Both the position numbers and the translations under genes were made by a program. The notes under the pieces are model-generated. The model did not search any database. It was not told where the DNA came from and saw only the letters and a program-made list of their open reading frames with translations. Of a stretch of 64,000 nucleotides of DNA, positions 32,998 to 44,246 are shown piece by piece (positions within the stretch are counted from its first letter, which is position 1; each line of letters opens with the position of its first letter). Origin of the DNA: Pyrus communis (taxonomy: Eukaryota; Streptophyta; Magnoliopsida; Rosales; Rosaceae); contig NC_084806.1 in assembly GCF_963583255.1 (NCBI RefSeq), forward strand, positions 12,178,817-12,242,816, in the 5' to 3' direction.

Positions 32998-35751
32998 CTA
33001 TAAAGCGTTAAATTCATCTGCCATTGCTTGGCGCCATTGGGGAGACTTATTGGCCTGGGAGAAACATGTGGGCTCAACCAAAGTATTAGTAACAGTAGTG
33101 ATGCAAGCATATCGGGGATTTGGTTTTCGAATTCCTTGTTGACCACGCGTGATCATGGGATGAGTGGATGGAACAGTGTGAGAAGTGGTGTTGGCAGGTT
33201 CAATATTCACGTGAGTAGTGGGAGTTGGTGGGTGAGAATGGGAGTCTGGGGTAGAGGATGAAAGGATAGTATGGGAGGCCGGGGTAGGGAGCAGTAGGGA
33301 GTGGGAAAGAGAAGGGGTAGGGTGCAGGGGAGAGGGTGAGGTTACGACAAGGGAATGAGGTGTCCGTGGGGTCGAACGTGGTGGGGTGTACTGGAAGGTA
33401 TCAATGGGCAGGACATGGTCCAACTGACTAGGTTTTGACAAGGTCGGAGTAGCAAGGTCTGTATAGGGAAAACTCTTTTCATTGAAAATGACATGACGAG
33501 ACAGAAAATACTTGCCAGTGGTAGGATCATAACATTTATAACCTTGATAATTTAATGAGTATCCTAAGAAAATGCATTGTTTTGATCGAAACTTAAGTTT
33601 AGTATCAGTGTATGGACGTAAATAGGGAAAACAAGCACAACCAAATACTTTGAGAAAATCATACTGGGGTGATTTTGAAAACAGTTTTTGGAAAGGGGAG
33701 ACGCCATTCAAGATTTTGGTGGGAAGACGATTAATGAGATAATTTGCAGTGTGAAAAGCGTTATCCCAGAAAGTGTGAGGAAGAGACGCATGAGCAAGTA
33801 AAGTTAAGCCAATTTCAACAAGATGACGATGTTTACGTTCTGCGAGACCGTTTTGCTCGGGATGATGAGGACAACTGAGTCTATGATGAATGCCATGTTG
33901 AGAGAAAAGGTGTTTAAAAGAGGAATTGACAAACTCTCCTCCACCATCAGATTGAAAAAATTTAATTTTGGTGTTGAACATATTTTCTGCAAGCTTTTTA
34001 AAATGAACAAAGGTTTGAAAAACATCAGATTTTAACTTTAAAGGATAGAGCCATGCATAACGAGAAAAATCATCCACAAAAACAACATAATACTTGTAAC
34101 CATTAATTGAATAAGAAGGAGAAATCCATACATCGGAATGTATTAATTCCAAAGGACACGATGACTGGGAAGAAGATAAATTAAATGGCAACTTATGACT
34201 TTTGCCAAGGGGACAGGATGAACAAAAGTCGTAGGTTGCATTACCAGTTAAAGGTAATTTATTTTGGGAAATTAGACGACGTAAAACAGAAATTGCAGGG
34301 TGACCTAACCTAGAATGCCAAATAGCATCCGACACTCTAACACCAACAAATGCAGAGACTCCATGGTTGACCACAGAAGAACTTGAAAATGGATAAAAAC
34401 CATTTTTACTCCGGCCGTGCAAAAGCATCTTCCCCGTTTGAAGGTCCTGAACACGGTAGGAATTGGGATATAAGGTCAGTGAACAATGGTTGTCTTTGGT
34501 AAATTGATTGATGGAAATAACATTAGTAGAAGCATTAGGGCAGTGAAGGGTGTTGGGAAGGGTAAATGAGTGATTGGGTGTGTGAAGAAAAGAAGTGCCA
34601 ACATGAGAAATGTGCAAACCTGATCCATCCACCACGCCATTAACATTGTCAGTGCCATTGTAGGGACGAGGATTCGAAACCTGATGTAAATCATTGGTGA
34701 TATGTGCATTGGCTCCAGAGTCAAAAAGCCAGTTTTGAATGCCAGAGGGAGAGGCAGATGCCGGAGACGGTGCAGCAGCAGCATAAGCTTGGAGACGTGG
34801 AGCAGGAACACGTCCTTCATAGGCCATATTAAGGCGATTGAAACAATCGATTGCAGAATGGCCGTGACGACGACATATTTGGCATTGGATACGGCCACCA
34901 GATTGGGTTGGAGAAGGAGGAGCACCAAGAACGCCATCATGAGGTTGTCGGGGTGGAGTGGCATAGTGGTCTTGGCCTTGAGGACGAGGAGGAAACTGGC
35001 CACGGCTGCCATTGAAGTGACCACGGCCTCCGCGAGGAGCACCGCGACCACGGGAAGAGCCTGAACGACCTCTTCCAGCAACAAGGGCAGTGGGCCCATT
35101 TTCAAACATAGTATGAAGCTTTTGACGTCTCTCTGCACCAAGAAGAAGAGCCTCCAAGGCACTGTAATTGATGGCCTCATCCCGTGCTTGTGCAGAAGCA
35201 ACAGTACTCTCATAAGCAGGCCCAACATTATTTAAAATAATGGCAACAAGATCAGAGTCAGTCACAGGAGAACCAGAGAGGGAGAGAGTGTCAGCAAGAC
35301 AATTAATACGATCAAAAAACTCAGCAATAGAGGAATCACCACGATGGGTATTCATAAGCTCACTACGCAATTGGAGGAGGCGGCCAGTAGACTGAGAAGT
35401 ATACCTGTCACGTAAACAAGTCCATGCAGAAAGAGAACTGGTCTTACCAATAAGAGAGGCAAGAACTGTGGGATGAACCGAACTGTTGATCCAAGAGAGA
35501 ACCATAGCATCGTGCTGAATCCATGCATCAAAGTCAGGATTGGTTTTATCAGTGAGTTGGCCAGCATCGTCCTTTAAGAAGGCAGGAGGACATGAGTTGG
35601 TTCCATCGACAAAAGACACCAGATTCCTGCTGCGAAGCAAGGGCAACATCTGGGCATGCCATAGGGGATAGTTAGTACGATCCAACTTGATAGTCAGAAA
35701 GTTGAAAGCATTTGGAAGAGAGGGATGGGAGGGACTTGAACTGGACGCCAT
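32998..35751 (-). CDS. Copia 2 gag-protease-integrase, ended by TAG
   Basis: 917 residues: Gag (IKLDRTNYPLWHAQMLPLL, LRDRYTSQSTGRLLQLRSEL), Arg/Gly-rich linker, CCHC knuckle (CQICRRHGHSAIDC), protease active site NWLFDSGANAHIT, GAG-pre-integrase (WHSRLGHPA, CPLGKSHKLPF), integrase core (LIHSDVWISP, FQSDGGGEFVN, PEQNGLAERKHRHLVE) and a Ser/Pro/Thr-rich tether. It ends NAL-stop-RTGTW. The position is Gln in the homologous copia element 3 (NALQRCGTW), so the TAG is a single CAG-to-TAG change. Confidence 0.93.
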   Translation of the reverse strand: MASSSSPSHPSLPNAFNFLTIKLDRTNYPLWHAQMLPLLRSRNLVSFVDGTNSCPPAFLKDDAGQLTDKTNPDFDAWIQHDAMVLSWINSSVHPTVLASLIGKTSSLSAWTCLRDRYTSQSTGRLLQLRSELMNTHRGDSSIAEFFDRINCLADTLSLSGSPVTDSDLVAIILNNVGPAYESTVASAQARDEAINYSALEALLLGAERRQKLHTMFENGPTALVAGRGRSGSSRGRGAPRGGRGHFNGSRGQFPPRPQGQDHYATPPRQPHDGVLGAPPSPTQSGGRIQCQICRRHGHSAIDCFNRLNMAYEGRVPAPRLQAYAAAAPSPASASPSGIQNWLFDSGANAHITNDLHQVSNPRPYNGTDNVNGVVDGSGLHISHVGTSFLHTPNHSFTLPNTLHCPNASTNVISINQFTKDNHCSLTLYPNSYRVQDLQTGKMLLHGRSKNGFYPFSSSSVVNHGVSAFVGVRVSDAIWHSRLGHPAISVLRRLISQNKLPLTGNATYDFCSSCPLGKSHKLPFNLSSSQSSCPLELIHSDVWISPSYSINGYKYYVVFVDDFSRYAWLYPLKLKSDVFQTFVHFKKLAENMFNTKIKFFQSDGGGEFVNSSFKHLFSQHGIHHRLSCPHHPEQNGLAERKHRHLVEIGLTLLAHASLPHTFWDNAFHTANYLINRLPTKILNGVSPFQKLFSKSPQYDFLKVFGCACFPYLRPYTDTKLKFRSKQCIFLGYSLNYQGYKCYDPTTGKYFLSRHVIFNEKSFPYTDLATPTLSKPSQLDHVLPIDTFQYTPPRSTPRTPHSLVVTSPSPLHPTPSLSHSLLLPTPASHTILSSSTPDSHSHPPTPTTHVNIEPANTTSHTVPSTHPMITRGQQGIRKPNPRYACITTVTNTLVEPTCFSQANKSPQWRQAMADEFNAL

Positions 35752-35813
35752 GGGAGAGGAAGAAAAAAAAAATAAAGCTTTTGGTCGTTTAGACTGTCAG
35801 CTCTGAGATACCA

Positions 35814-36136
35814 TAAAGAATATTGTTTTGATCACTAATCTTTTTCATATATCAATGCTGCAATGGCAGCATGGTTTTATATACAAATTGCATATACACG
35901 CATGCATTAAACAATATTAAAGGTGGCAGATAAACAACAATAAAGGTGGTAGAAACCATGTGATTGTCTGGCTGGGATTATTCCTTCTGTTATCCAGGTT
36001 GTACAGCAGATAGTTGAGTCCAGGTTGTACAGCAGGTAGTTGAGATAATGGACTGTGTTGTTATGATCCTTTCGGTTGCAGATTGCAGCGGGAAGGTTGT
36101 GGTTGAATTGGTGATTTATCCAAAATAGGTTTATCA
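35814..36136 (-). repeat. 5' LTR of copia element 2
   Basis: 323 bp, next to the PBS on its low-coordinate side. Confidence 0.95.
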
Positions 36137-36141
36137 CCATA

Positions 36142-36390
36142 GACCCACGTAACACGAAATTGGCATTGAGAGCCATTCAAGCAAATGTACGAATCAATAA
36201 CAAAGTTGGACGAAAAAGAGATTCTAACCTCCAGACCATCATCCCACCAAACACTAATTCCCCCTGCAATACCAACCGGTGGAACATCAAAACCATTATT
36301 ATATCCCATTTTCCGACGAAGAACTGCAATTCTATGATTTTTCATCTTAGTTTCAGATAGAAAAATCATAGCGGGTCTATGTTATGCAAG
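36142..36390 (-). mobile_element. LINE endonuclease N-terminal fragment, separated by copia 2
   Basis: On the minus strand 36369-36142 encodes MIFLSETKMKNHRIAVLRRK, VGIAGGISVWWDDGLEVRI and CQFRVTWVYG, the first half of an APE-type LINE endonuclease (the conserved SETK motif contains the catalytic Glu). Removing copia 2 and one CCATA copy joins it directly to ...YGTPYRDEKEDFWKW at 31239 on the other side. The element is 5'-truncated just ahead of this point: ORF1 and the UTR are missing. Confidence 0.85.
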
Positions 36391-36470
36391 TAAGAATTTG
36401 TAAATTTTTTCCTAAAGAAAAAAGAATTTGTAAATTTTTTCCTAAAGGAAAAAGAATTTGTAAATTTCTA
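36391..36470. repeat. 30-bp tandem repeat, about 2.7 copies
   Basis: Units starting AAGAATTTGTAAATTTTTTC at 36392, 36422 and 36452, at the 5' edge of the LINE remnant. Confidence 0.9.
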
Positions 36471-37391
36471 TTTTTATCAGTCAACTTGGTTAATTAATTT
36501 TTTATTTTTATTAGTTGTTACGTTCCTCAACTGAAAGTTCCCTTCGGTTCACCGATTTCCGCAAATATGACACGTTGAATTTAAATCAAATACTTTTGAG
36601 AAAGAAGCCCTTGGGATTAGCTCAAGTACAAACAAAAAAAATGAAAAAACGAGTTAGAATTATGATAGATTTAAGTTCGATTGCATATATATGGTAGCGG
36701 TGCAATTTGGACGCGTTAGATGGTCCACTCAATTCTAAATCAACATTCACAATTTGTGTTTGGGTTGGATTCAGGTTCATACAAGTTTATTTGGGTTCAA
36801 GTTTCAATTGGGATTGAGTTCGGATTTACTTGTGTTGGGTTTAGGTTTGCTTAATTTTATCGAGTTTAATTTTATAACAACTTATTTTGCAAGATTTTTT
36901 AAATTTTGAATCAACAACATCAATACTATATGGAGATCATTTCTAATTATTCAACCATGCGAAGTTGAAAAAAGATTACAAAAAGAATATCAAAGTTTCA
37001 ACTTAAAGAAACATAAAAGCAACATCATCATTCATTTTTCAAATAAAGATCAACAACAAACCTTAATTATAGTTATCTCAAAACTTGTACCTAGCTTATA
37101 TAATATGAAGCTGGATAAGTAACATGTGCATGAGAGAATTTAGATTAGAAATCAGGTTGGTTTTGGGTTGACATGAGTGGACAAGACATCAACCCAACCT
37201 AACTCAGTAAATGATCTAGTTAATATCAGGTTGAGTTTGGGCAGGTTTTTACTTCCATTCTAATCTACCCGAACGAGTTTAAAATTGAATTGGGCATGGG
37301 CAGATTCTTCCTTATATCATTTAACAAATACGGAGACCCACCCAATGTCACTGGTTTGAGTATCACGTGATGAAATTAGGGTTCCACTATA
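36471..37391. other. AT-rich spacer
   Basis: No gene recognised. GGGTT-rich imperfect repeats around 36750-36850 and 37150-37270 suggest an old unclassified repeat. Confidence 0.35.
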
Positions 37392-37486
37392 AAATCAATT
37401 GACAATATGGGGAGTAGCCCAAAACCATATAAGCACATAGCAAACCTTGTCCCTCACCGATGTGGGATAACTCTCAACATCATGTT
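37392..37486 (-). mobile_element. TRIM-LTR-like fragment
   Basis: On the minus strand: TGTTGAGAGTTATCCCACAT, CGGTGAGGGACAAGG, TGTGCTTATATGG, GGGCTACTCCCCATATTG and a GTGGAACCC block. These are the same modules in the same order as the LTR of the TRIM at 1036, though diverged. No second LTR or PBS was identified, so it is a solo or decayed LTR. Confidence 0.5.
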
Positions 37487-37730
37487 GGGACTAAGTATAT
37501 TGAAAGGCACAAAGTGTGCAAACATTTACATAAATCTTTTAAGTGTATCGCTAAAATTGTGTTATATAAAAATTGGATAGTAAATATATCCATAAGAGGA
37601 GTTTGATGTTGTCATGACGCTTTTGTTAGGGGAACTAAACATAAAATATGTGATAATAAAGGTGGTAACTTTCTCAAAGTTGATTGTGACAAAGTTAAAT
37701 ATTTGTTAACTAAGCTAGTCAAATGACTAA

Positions 37731-37961
37731 GGGTTTGTTTGGATATGCTTTTAAAATAACTAAAAGCACTTTTGGTGAAAATGTTTTTGAAATCAATCTT
37801 TAGTAAAATGTAAGTAAATCCTAGAAAATCACTTAAAGTGCTTCCTGGAAGAAGCACATAATTGATACTTCTTACATAAATCACCTAAAGTACTTTTGGA
37901 ACCCAAAAACAATTTCTCTAAAAGCGCTTTCAACCATTTTAAAAGACATCCAAACGAACCC
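37731..37961. mobile_element. PIF/Harbinger-type MITE (Tourist-like)
   Basis: 231 bp. Ends are GGGTTTGTTTGGAT and, in reverse complement, GGGTTCGTTTGGAT, flanked by TAA (37728-37730 and 37962-37964). Subterminal AAAAGCACTTTT-type sequences recur on both arms. Non-coding. The 3-bp TSD and TIR fit Tourist/PIF. Confidence 0.8.
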
Positions 37962-38479
37962 TAAAATATTTATTCGACTAGCCACTACTTTCAACAATAC
38001 TAACTATATTAACTTAAGTGAAAATATTTTAATATTATTTTTACTAAAACATCAACCCATACGAACAGAACAAAATAAACCTTATAAAATTGCCACTACA
38101 AAATTCTCGATCGAATCACAAACAATTTTTTTTTTTTTTTTAAGAGAATGTTAAAGATTTAGAATCCTAAACGCAGTCATTGAAGAGGAAACTGACTCTA
38201 TCCATTAGGTCAATTTACTGCTTACATAAACCTTTTTACCTTAAATTAAAGGACTATTATTTACTGGTACATTGCATAGATACACTTTGGATTTGGGAAT
38301 ATACACTTGAGGATATCCTCATACGCACAACCCATAATAATTGACATATTATGAACACATTTAGACATAATTGAGAAAAATATGTACAAAAGCATATCCC
38401 AAGCATAACAGGCTAACCCAAATCCAACCAAAGCCAGCAGCAAAAAGATCTGGAAAGGTGGACGACTGAGTGAACTCCG

Positions 38480-39916
38480 TCAAGCTCCGACAGCTGTGGC
38501 GGTGAGGACGGAATCGAGCTCGATGTCGCTTCGGGTGCGGCTGATCCTTTGGTTGCTACCATCCTTTGCGCCGCTTCCTCCCACCCATACTTCTGATATT
38601 GCTTGTGCCATGTTGTTCACATTCTCTAACACGTAATCTGCTTCCTTGCTTTTCACAGTTTTTCCAACCTTCATTTCAAAACAACAAAACGCAATATAAA
38701 TTAGTACCTAACCGACCATTTTAAGAAAACCTTACAATATTATTCTAAGAAGATACAATCTGACCAAACACAACATGATAACTTAGTACCAAATTGACCA
38801 TTTTAAGAAAACCTTACAGTACACGAACTTAGAGGATTCTTTCTTGCCAAACAATCCACATGTTATTTTATGAAATACAGCATTCTTAGCTTAAGACGAT
38901 GGCTTGGTAAGGGCATTGGTTTTATGAGTGTGTTCCAAAAAGTGCGAGTTGTCATGTTTTGAGTCACAAATTAATTAAACTTGTGACATGTTCCAACGTT
39001 AAAAAAAGAGACATGTCAGTAGATTATGAGGCAATTAGGTCAAGCATATCATTTTACATAATTTTCTAATGAAAAATAAAATTTGGAATAAAAAATTTCT
39101 TTGTATTAGTACAAATCTCAGTTGTTAAACTGTTCATAATATACTTGAACAAAGTCATTAAATATGCGACTTATCGATCTGATGTTGATGACATATTGAA
39201 AACTTATTATTTCAGCAATTAAGATAAAAAAATAATCATTTCAGTAATTAAATTGAAAAATAATTATCTTGAGCAATTTTGTGGAGGTCGTACTTTTATA
39301 TGTGGAACAAAATTCTGGTCATAAAAACCAAAAATGATGAGCGGGGGATCAAAATTCCAAACTATTGTAACACTGTTTCACATATTATACAATATTTATT
39401 TATATAACTACCAAAAGATAATCTAAAAACAGAAATTTTAAAAATTAGTTAAGTACCAAAACGGTGCGTAGACCAACAGCTTTCCCCGCGGCGACGTTAC
39501 GCACGTTGTCATCGAGAAACAGCTGTAAGAAAACAAAAACGCGTTGTCAAAATCTCCCAACAACTTCATCGTTCATATTATCACACAACAAACTGACCAA
39601 CCAAACGAAATTATAATTAAATGTACATCTCGGCCGTACCGTGCGGCGAGGATCGACCTCCGCAGCCCGGAGCGCGATCTCCATGGCCTTTATGGACGGC
39701 TTCAGGACCACCGGGAACTCGTCCGGCTGAGTCGAACTTGGAAGGTTTGGGTTCATTGTCTCGAAGCATATGATCCGATCGAAGTACTCCTCCACTCCCA
39801 GACGTTCCAACACCTTCACCGCGTGCTTCCGGTCCGAATTCGTAAATATCTGCAACATTGGTTCATGTTTCATCATCTACTTCTTCCAACTTTTATAAAT
39901 TTTACAGTTTCGTGGG

Positions 39917-39950
<34 letters not shown>

Positions 39951-40608
39951 CACACACAATAAAATACTTATACTAAACTACGATTCTGTGAACTTTGAGC
40001 TTACGATTTTTCTTTGCGAGATGCTGCGGAGGAGGTCTCGGAGCAGAGGGTCGGGTTTGATCCGATCGTATGGCAGCCTTCCATGCACGACGTCGTGGTA
40101 ATCGTCGGCGTCGATGTCGTACCCCAACGCCTACAAAAGAAAGCAACAAATTACAGAAAATTCTTTTATTTTTAATTGTGCGTAAAATTAAAAAGAAAAT
40201 TAATGATGAATTTACTCGTAAGCCAGCGAGGGAGCTGCCGTATTTTTTGAAAAGCTCAACGCGAAGGCCGGACGCCTTGCTCTCTGGGAATCCGCATTTT
40301 TCAACGAGAAAATCTGCAATCAAAGATAAAAACTAAATTAAATATTAAATTACGAGTTTAATTAAATTTGAATTATTGATTTTGTTATTTTTGTTTTCGC
40401 ACCATCGATGTTCTTCTTGCAAGCTTCACCGAGTCCAAGGTTGGAAGAGTACAGAGTGTCATCCAAATCTGTGGAAATTAAACAAATTAAGCGATAGTGA
40501 TTATTGTCATCAAAGATTGATTACGAGCTTGAGAAACGAGATAATTATCAAGTAATGCATACCGAAAATGATGGAATCAAAAGGAGAAGAGGAACTGCGG
40601 GAATCCAT
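38480..40608 (-). CDS. HAD-superfamily phosphatase (pyrimidine 5'-nucleotidase/SDT1-like), complete
   Basis: Seven exons on the minus strand, 40608-40563, 40468-40403, 40313-40216, 40130-40005, 39849-39640, 39522-39457 and 38668-38480, join to 266 residues with GT-AG introns throughout. Haloacid dehalogenase motifs are all present: motif I FDLDDT (nucleophile Asp16, Asp18), motif II FTNSD (Thr115), motif III Lys in VVLKPSIKA and motif IV FLDDN (Asp186, Asp187). The alpha-helical cap (YGSSLAGLRALGYDIDADDY, VHGRLPYDRIKPD) matches plant proteins annotated as pyrimidine 5'-nucleotidase or suppressor of disruption of TFIIS. The C-terminus has a Ser/Arg-rich tail. Substrate in plants is not settled from sequence. 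No transit peptide is evident, so a cytosolic location is likely. Confidence 0.92.
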
Positions 40609-42780
40609 GGGAAGCTTAGAGAGACGAGAGCTGAAATCGAATTTCAAAAAAGTAAAAAACTTGTAACTCAACCGGTTAAGAAGGCCGTAAAAATTAAGGT
40701 TTATTTTGCTTCTACAAATCACGAAATACAATGGGGGAGAAGTGAGAGCGCTTGGACGAAGAGGATGGGAAAGGAATTATTTATAGGGGCAGAGTGGGAG
40801 GGAAAAGTGGGGCAAGGACAGGTGGGTTCTGCTCATAGGATAAATTTAATTATTTTTTTACTTAAAAATGAATATTAATATGGATGTGGATAGAAAGGAT
40901 GAGATGGATGAAAGACTGTTGCTGACTCAGGCCACCGCGTCTGGTCGAAGATTCCAAGGACAGTCGGGGAAACTTTTTTGACAAAATTGCCCCCGTGATC
41001 CATCACGTTGCAAAGAGACTAGTAATTTTTGTTTTTAATTTTTTTTTTTTTACAAGCAACAATACATAGATAGATTTCATTAATACAAACTAAATTTACA
41101 AGAGTAGTTAAATGGCTACATATTTTCTAATGATCAATTTTTGATCTGGAGTGAAATTCTCATAATCAACAAATGATATAAAACCCTTACATGACTACCA
41201 CACATAAGAACTAGTTGCAAACGATATAATCTGTCACAAAAAGACGATAAAGTCGACAAATTAGGCATTGGATGCACACATTAGTCACTGCTAAATAGCG
41301 AGGCCACATCACACCGTAGAGGAAATAGCGAGGCAACAACACTCGCCGAAGTGACACAACACAAAACATTAAACAAAACTTACTAATCTGAGAAGGCAAC
41401 CACCAGCTAAATTGACTCCAAGACACCGGCAACACCGCTTCTAGGTATATCTATAGTATCCATCAGAGGGGCTCCCACAAATATGTTCAGGTAAGGCAAC
41501 TCAATCGCGGGTCTCCACTCAGGAGAACAAATCGTAGAAGGTGGATCCAACCCACTACAACCCTAAATCTTGCCAAAACCTACAAATCTAGCCTAAAAGA
41601 AGCCCGTGCTTAGGAAGAACTGTGAGAGGGAGTGGGAGGCGCGAGGTAAGGGAAAATGAGGGGGAGAAGGGCAAAGCAGGAAGAAGGGAGGCAGGGCACC
41701 CGCCCCGGGGGGGGGGGGGTGTGGAAGAGAGGGGGTAAGGGAAACGAAGGAGTAATGGTGGCGCAGTGTGTGGGAGGGGAAGGAATAGACGACAATAAGG
41801 ACTGGACTGAGGGGGTAAAGGGTTGACACGAACCCTAAGCCGGAGCAAGAGGCTTACTACTGTGGGTTTTCAGATCTAGGGTTTTTGGAGGGATATACTT
41901 AGAGAGATTAAGGAGGGTACGGTTTTTGCGGACCGAGAGTAAACTTTTTTTCTTGTGATTATGATACGTTCATCTAATTGAGTGTTAATTGAAATCCGGA
42001 TATGTAAACTTTTGGTTATGTCACGAAATCGATTAGTTATGAGAAGAATAGTGACAAAAATCATTTTTTTATTGAGAGGGGTTCTTTTGTATTTGATAAA
42101 GTTTATTCCTTTTCTTTGCAATTGTTACCTATCTTGATTCGTATCATAGTCTTGAGAAACAAATCTAGGGTCAAGTTAAATTACTTCTACTATTGTAAAG
42201 TTAAAAGAAACTTATAAGACCATGTCGTGCCAATGAATCATTTGAGCATGTATATGTTTTCGATGTCATCGAACTAGACTAATGAGTTACTATAATTGTA
42301 TCATCAATGAATAAATTTTGTATTAATACATTTACATTTGTCTGAATTTATAGGTACAATTCTTTTCAACAATCTAGAAAGAGGGATGCTCAGAACTTTC
42401 TCGTTCTACTTTTCATCTCTTTTCTTGTCATCTTGCATTGTTGCTTGATGATCGAACAACCTACTTTCTAGATCACCAGTTTAAATTAAGGTGAGCACAG
42501 GCTGGGCCAAGCCTAAATTTCAAGGAACCAGACCTTACCTGTTTTAGTTTGTAATGGGGCTGGCCGGGCCAAGTAAAGGGATTTTGAGTCTTAAAACCGG
42601 GCCTAACCTGGCTTGTTTCAAACGCCCGATTCACGACGGGTCCACAGTTCCTATTACATTTATTTTTTCATCAGTACAGAATAGACGACTTTATTCAAGT
42701 TGTCTTCCTTAGTTGCCAAGCAACCGTTTTCTTTGTCACAACCAGATGGCGCCGAAAAACCCAGATGCAACAATAGCTAG
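40609..42780. other. HAD-gene upstream region and repeat-rich spacer
   Basis: The first few hundred bases should hold the HAD-gene promoter. The T run at 41041-41051 followed by non-coding sequence to about 41580 looks like the 3' end of a 5'-truncated LINE (minus strand), with no domain to prove it. At 41630-41790 there is a purine-rich stretch with about 13 consecutive G residues near 41707. No other gene recognised. Confidence 0.35.
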
Positions 42781-42818
42781 ATGGCACCAGAAAACCCAGA
42801 TGCAACTCGGACTGTTCA

Positions 42819-44240
42819 AGTTGTCTTCCTTCATTGTCATCTTCATCGATCTAGAACCATAAAACCCATCCAACCAACGCAAAATCAGAACCGTAAAACC
42901 CAACAACGCCCACAAAATCCCAAAACCCGAAAACGCAAACTGACCAAGCCAAATCGAGTCCCGTTATACTTAAACGCCTTATACCATTGCATCGTCTTCT
43001 TCGTCACTATTTGTGCTGCTCATGCATATTTGATTCAACTTTTGGATGGTTGGAGAAATTGCAATCGATGGAGATGGGAGGGACCTTGATCGACAGAGAT
43101 GGTGGTCAAGTGGGAGAGACCTCGATCGACGAAAATGTGACGAACTTGATTGACGAAGAACATACATAGACGAGAATGGAGCAACGACAAATGGACAAAG
43201 TCGTGAGGTCTGACAGTTGAGAGTCGTGAGAGTTAGATTGGGAAAGAGAGATCGAGAAAATCTCAGTTCAAATAAAGTCTTAAAGTCTATGTGTTGTGTT
43301 TGTGTGTGTGTGCTTGTGTCCTTAAATATTGGACCCGCCCCGCAATTTATAAGAACCTGCCCCGCCTCGCCCCCGTTTTTTGTATAAATGACCCACCCCA
43401 AACCCATCCTGAATGCTTGTACTTGCCCCGACCTGCAGGTCCATGACCTATTTGCCCACCCTTACTTTAAATATCAACTTGCCAAACAAAAAATTGTTTA
43501 ATCGTTTGATTATGTTGTTAAAATTTCAATATTTAAGTGAAAAATATAATTTATTTATTTATTAAATAATCATTAGATGACTAAACAATTTTGAATTTAG
43601 TTAATTTTTTGCAAACATATCTTTAATGTTGATCTAACATTTCCTCATCTAGAAATTAAGGATTTATACGCGTCTATGTACACCTCGCTCGGCAACATCA
43701 TCCAACTGCATGTGAAAAATGTGGCAGGTTTATTATTGCAGAACCTAATGGCGAGGGTCAATCAGTCTTATCAAAAGCCAGTGTACGAGGCATCCTTGGG
43801 TAAGCACTTTTACACACAGTAATGTTTTGCCCAATTCCCATGTGATCCATGCGTGTGTTTTTTTTTTTTTTTGTTTTCGTTAGTGTAAGCATCCAGTAAT
43901 TGGGTGCAACTTTAGGTATAAGGTAGAATTGTTCAAATTCCTTGTGATCCATATGCATATTTTTTCTCTGTGTTTTTCTTGGTAAAGTTTAAAAGAGTTT
44001 TCCTAAACACATTCCTTTTCGTTATTCTTCATTTTACACCTACAGATAATAAAGATGTAACGTCGTGAAATTGAAATTATTTAAAAAAAATATGTTGAAG
44101 GTAAACATATATGTGTGTAAAAAAGGCTTTTTTTTTTTTTTTTTTTTTTCCTTCTCAAGACTGATTAGGGTCCTAAATGAGTTGTCTTTGCACAAGAATA
44201 ACCCGTTTTTGTATAAAAAAATAAAAAATTTTGAGTGCTT
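42819..44240. repeat. Tandem segmental duplication, copy A
   Basis: Matches 44247-46112 in order: the GATCTAGAACCATAAAACCC, CTCATGCAT, GATGGAGATGGGAGGGACC, GACCTGCAGGTCCATGACC, GAGGCATCCTTGGGTAAGC and GATCCATATGCATATTTTT blocks all recur. No gene recognised; short open frames span it but are not conserved between copies. This copy lacks the LINE insertion and so shows the pre-insertion state. Confidence 0.85.
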
Positions 44241-44246
44241 AAATAA

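Larger units (their letters stand above)
31215..36136 (-). mobile_element. Ty1/copia retrotransposon 2, inserted in the LINE, one in-frame stop
   Basis: A 4,922-bp element with 323-bp LTRs at 31215-31537 and 35814-36136, flanked by CCATA (31210-31214 and 36137-36141). On the minus strand the LTR starts TGATAAACC but ends TTCTTTA, an atypical TA end. The PBS is TGGTATCTCAGAGC, two bases longer than the usual Met-tRNA site. By eye the LTRs differ at two positions. The polyprotein frame runs from 35751 to 31462, ending inside the 3' LTR, and is interrupted only by TAG at 32998-33000. Its Gag start (KLDRTNYPLW) resembles that of copia element 3, suggesting the same Ale/Retrofit-type lineage; this is inference. 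Confidence 0.95.

Noticed and set aside
34476..35228. 250-codon minus-strand frame in copia element 2
   Set aside because: It is a shifted shadow of the Gag-protease frame, with a Leu/Met-rich composition and no domain.
41588..41848. Three overlapping Pro/Ser/Leu-rich minus-strand frames
   Set aside because: They arise from purine-rich low-complexity sequence including a poly-G run; no conserved motif.
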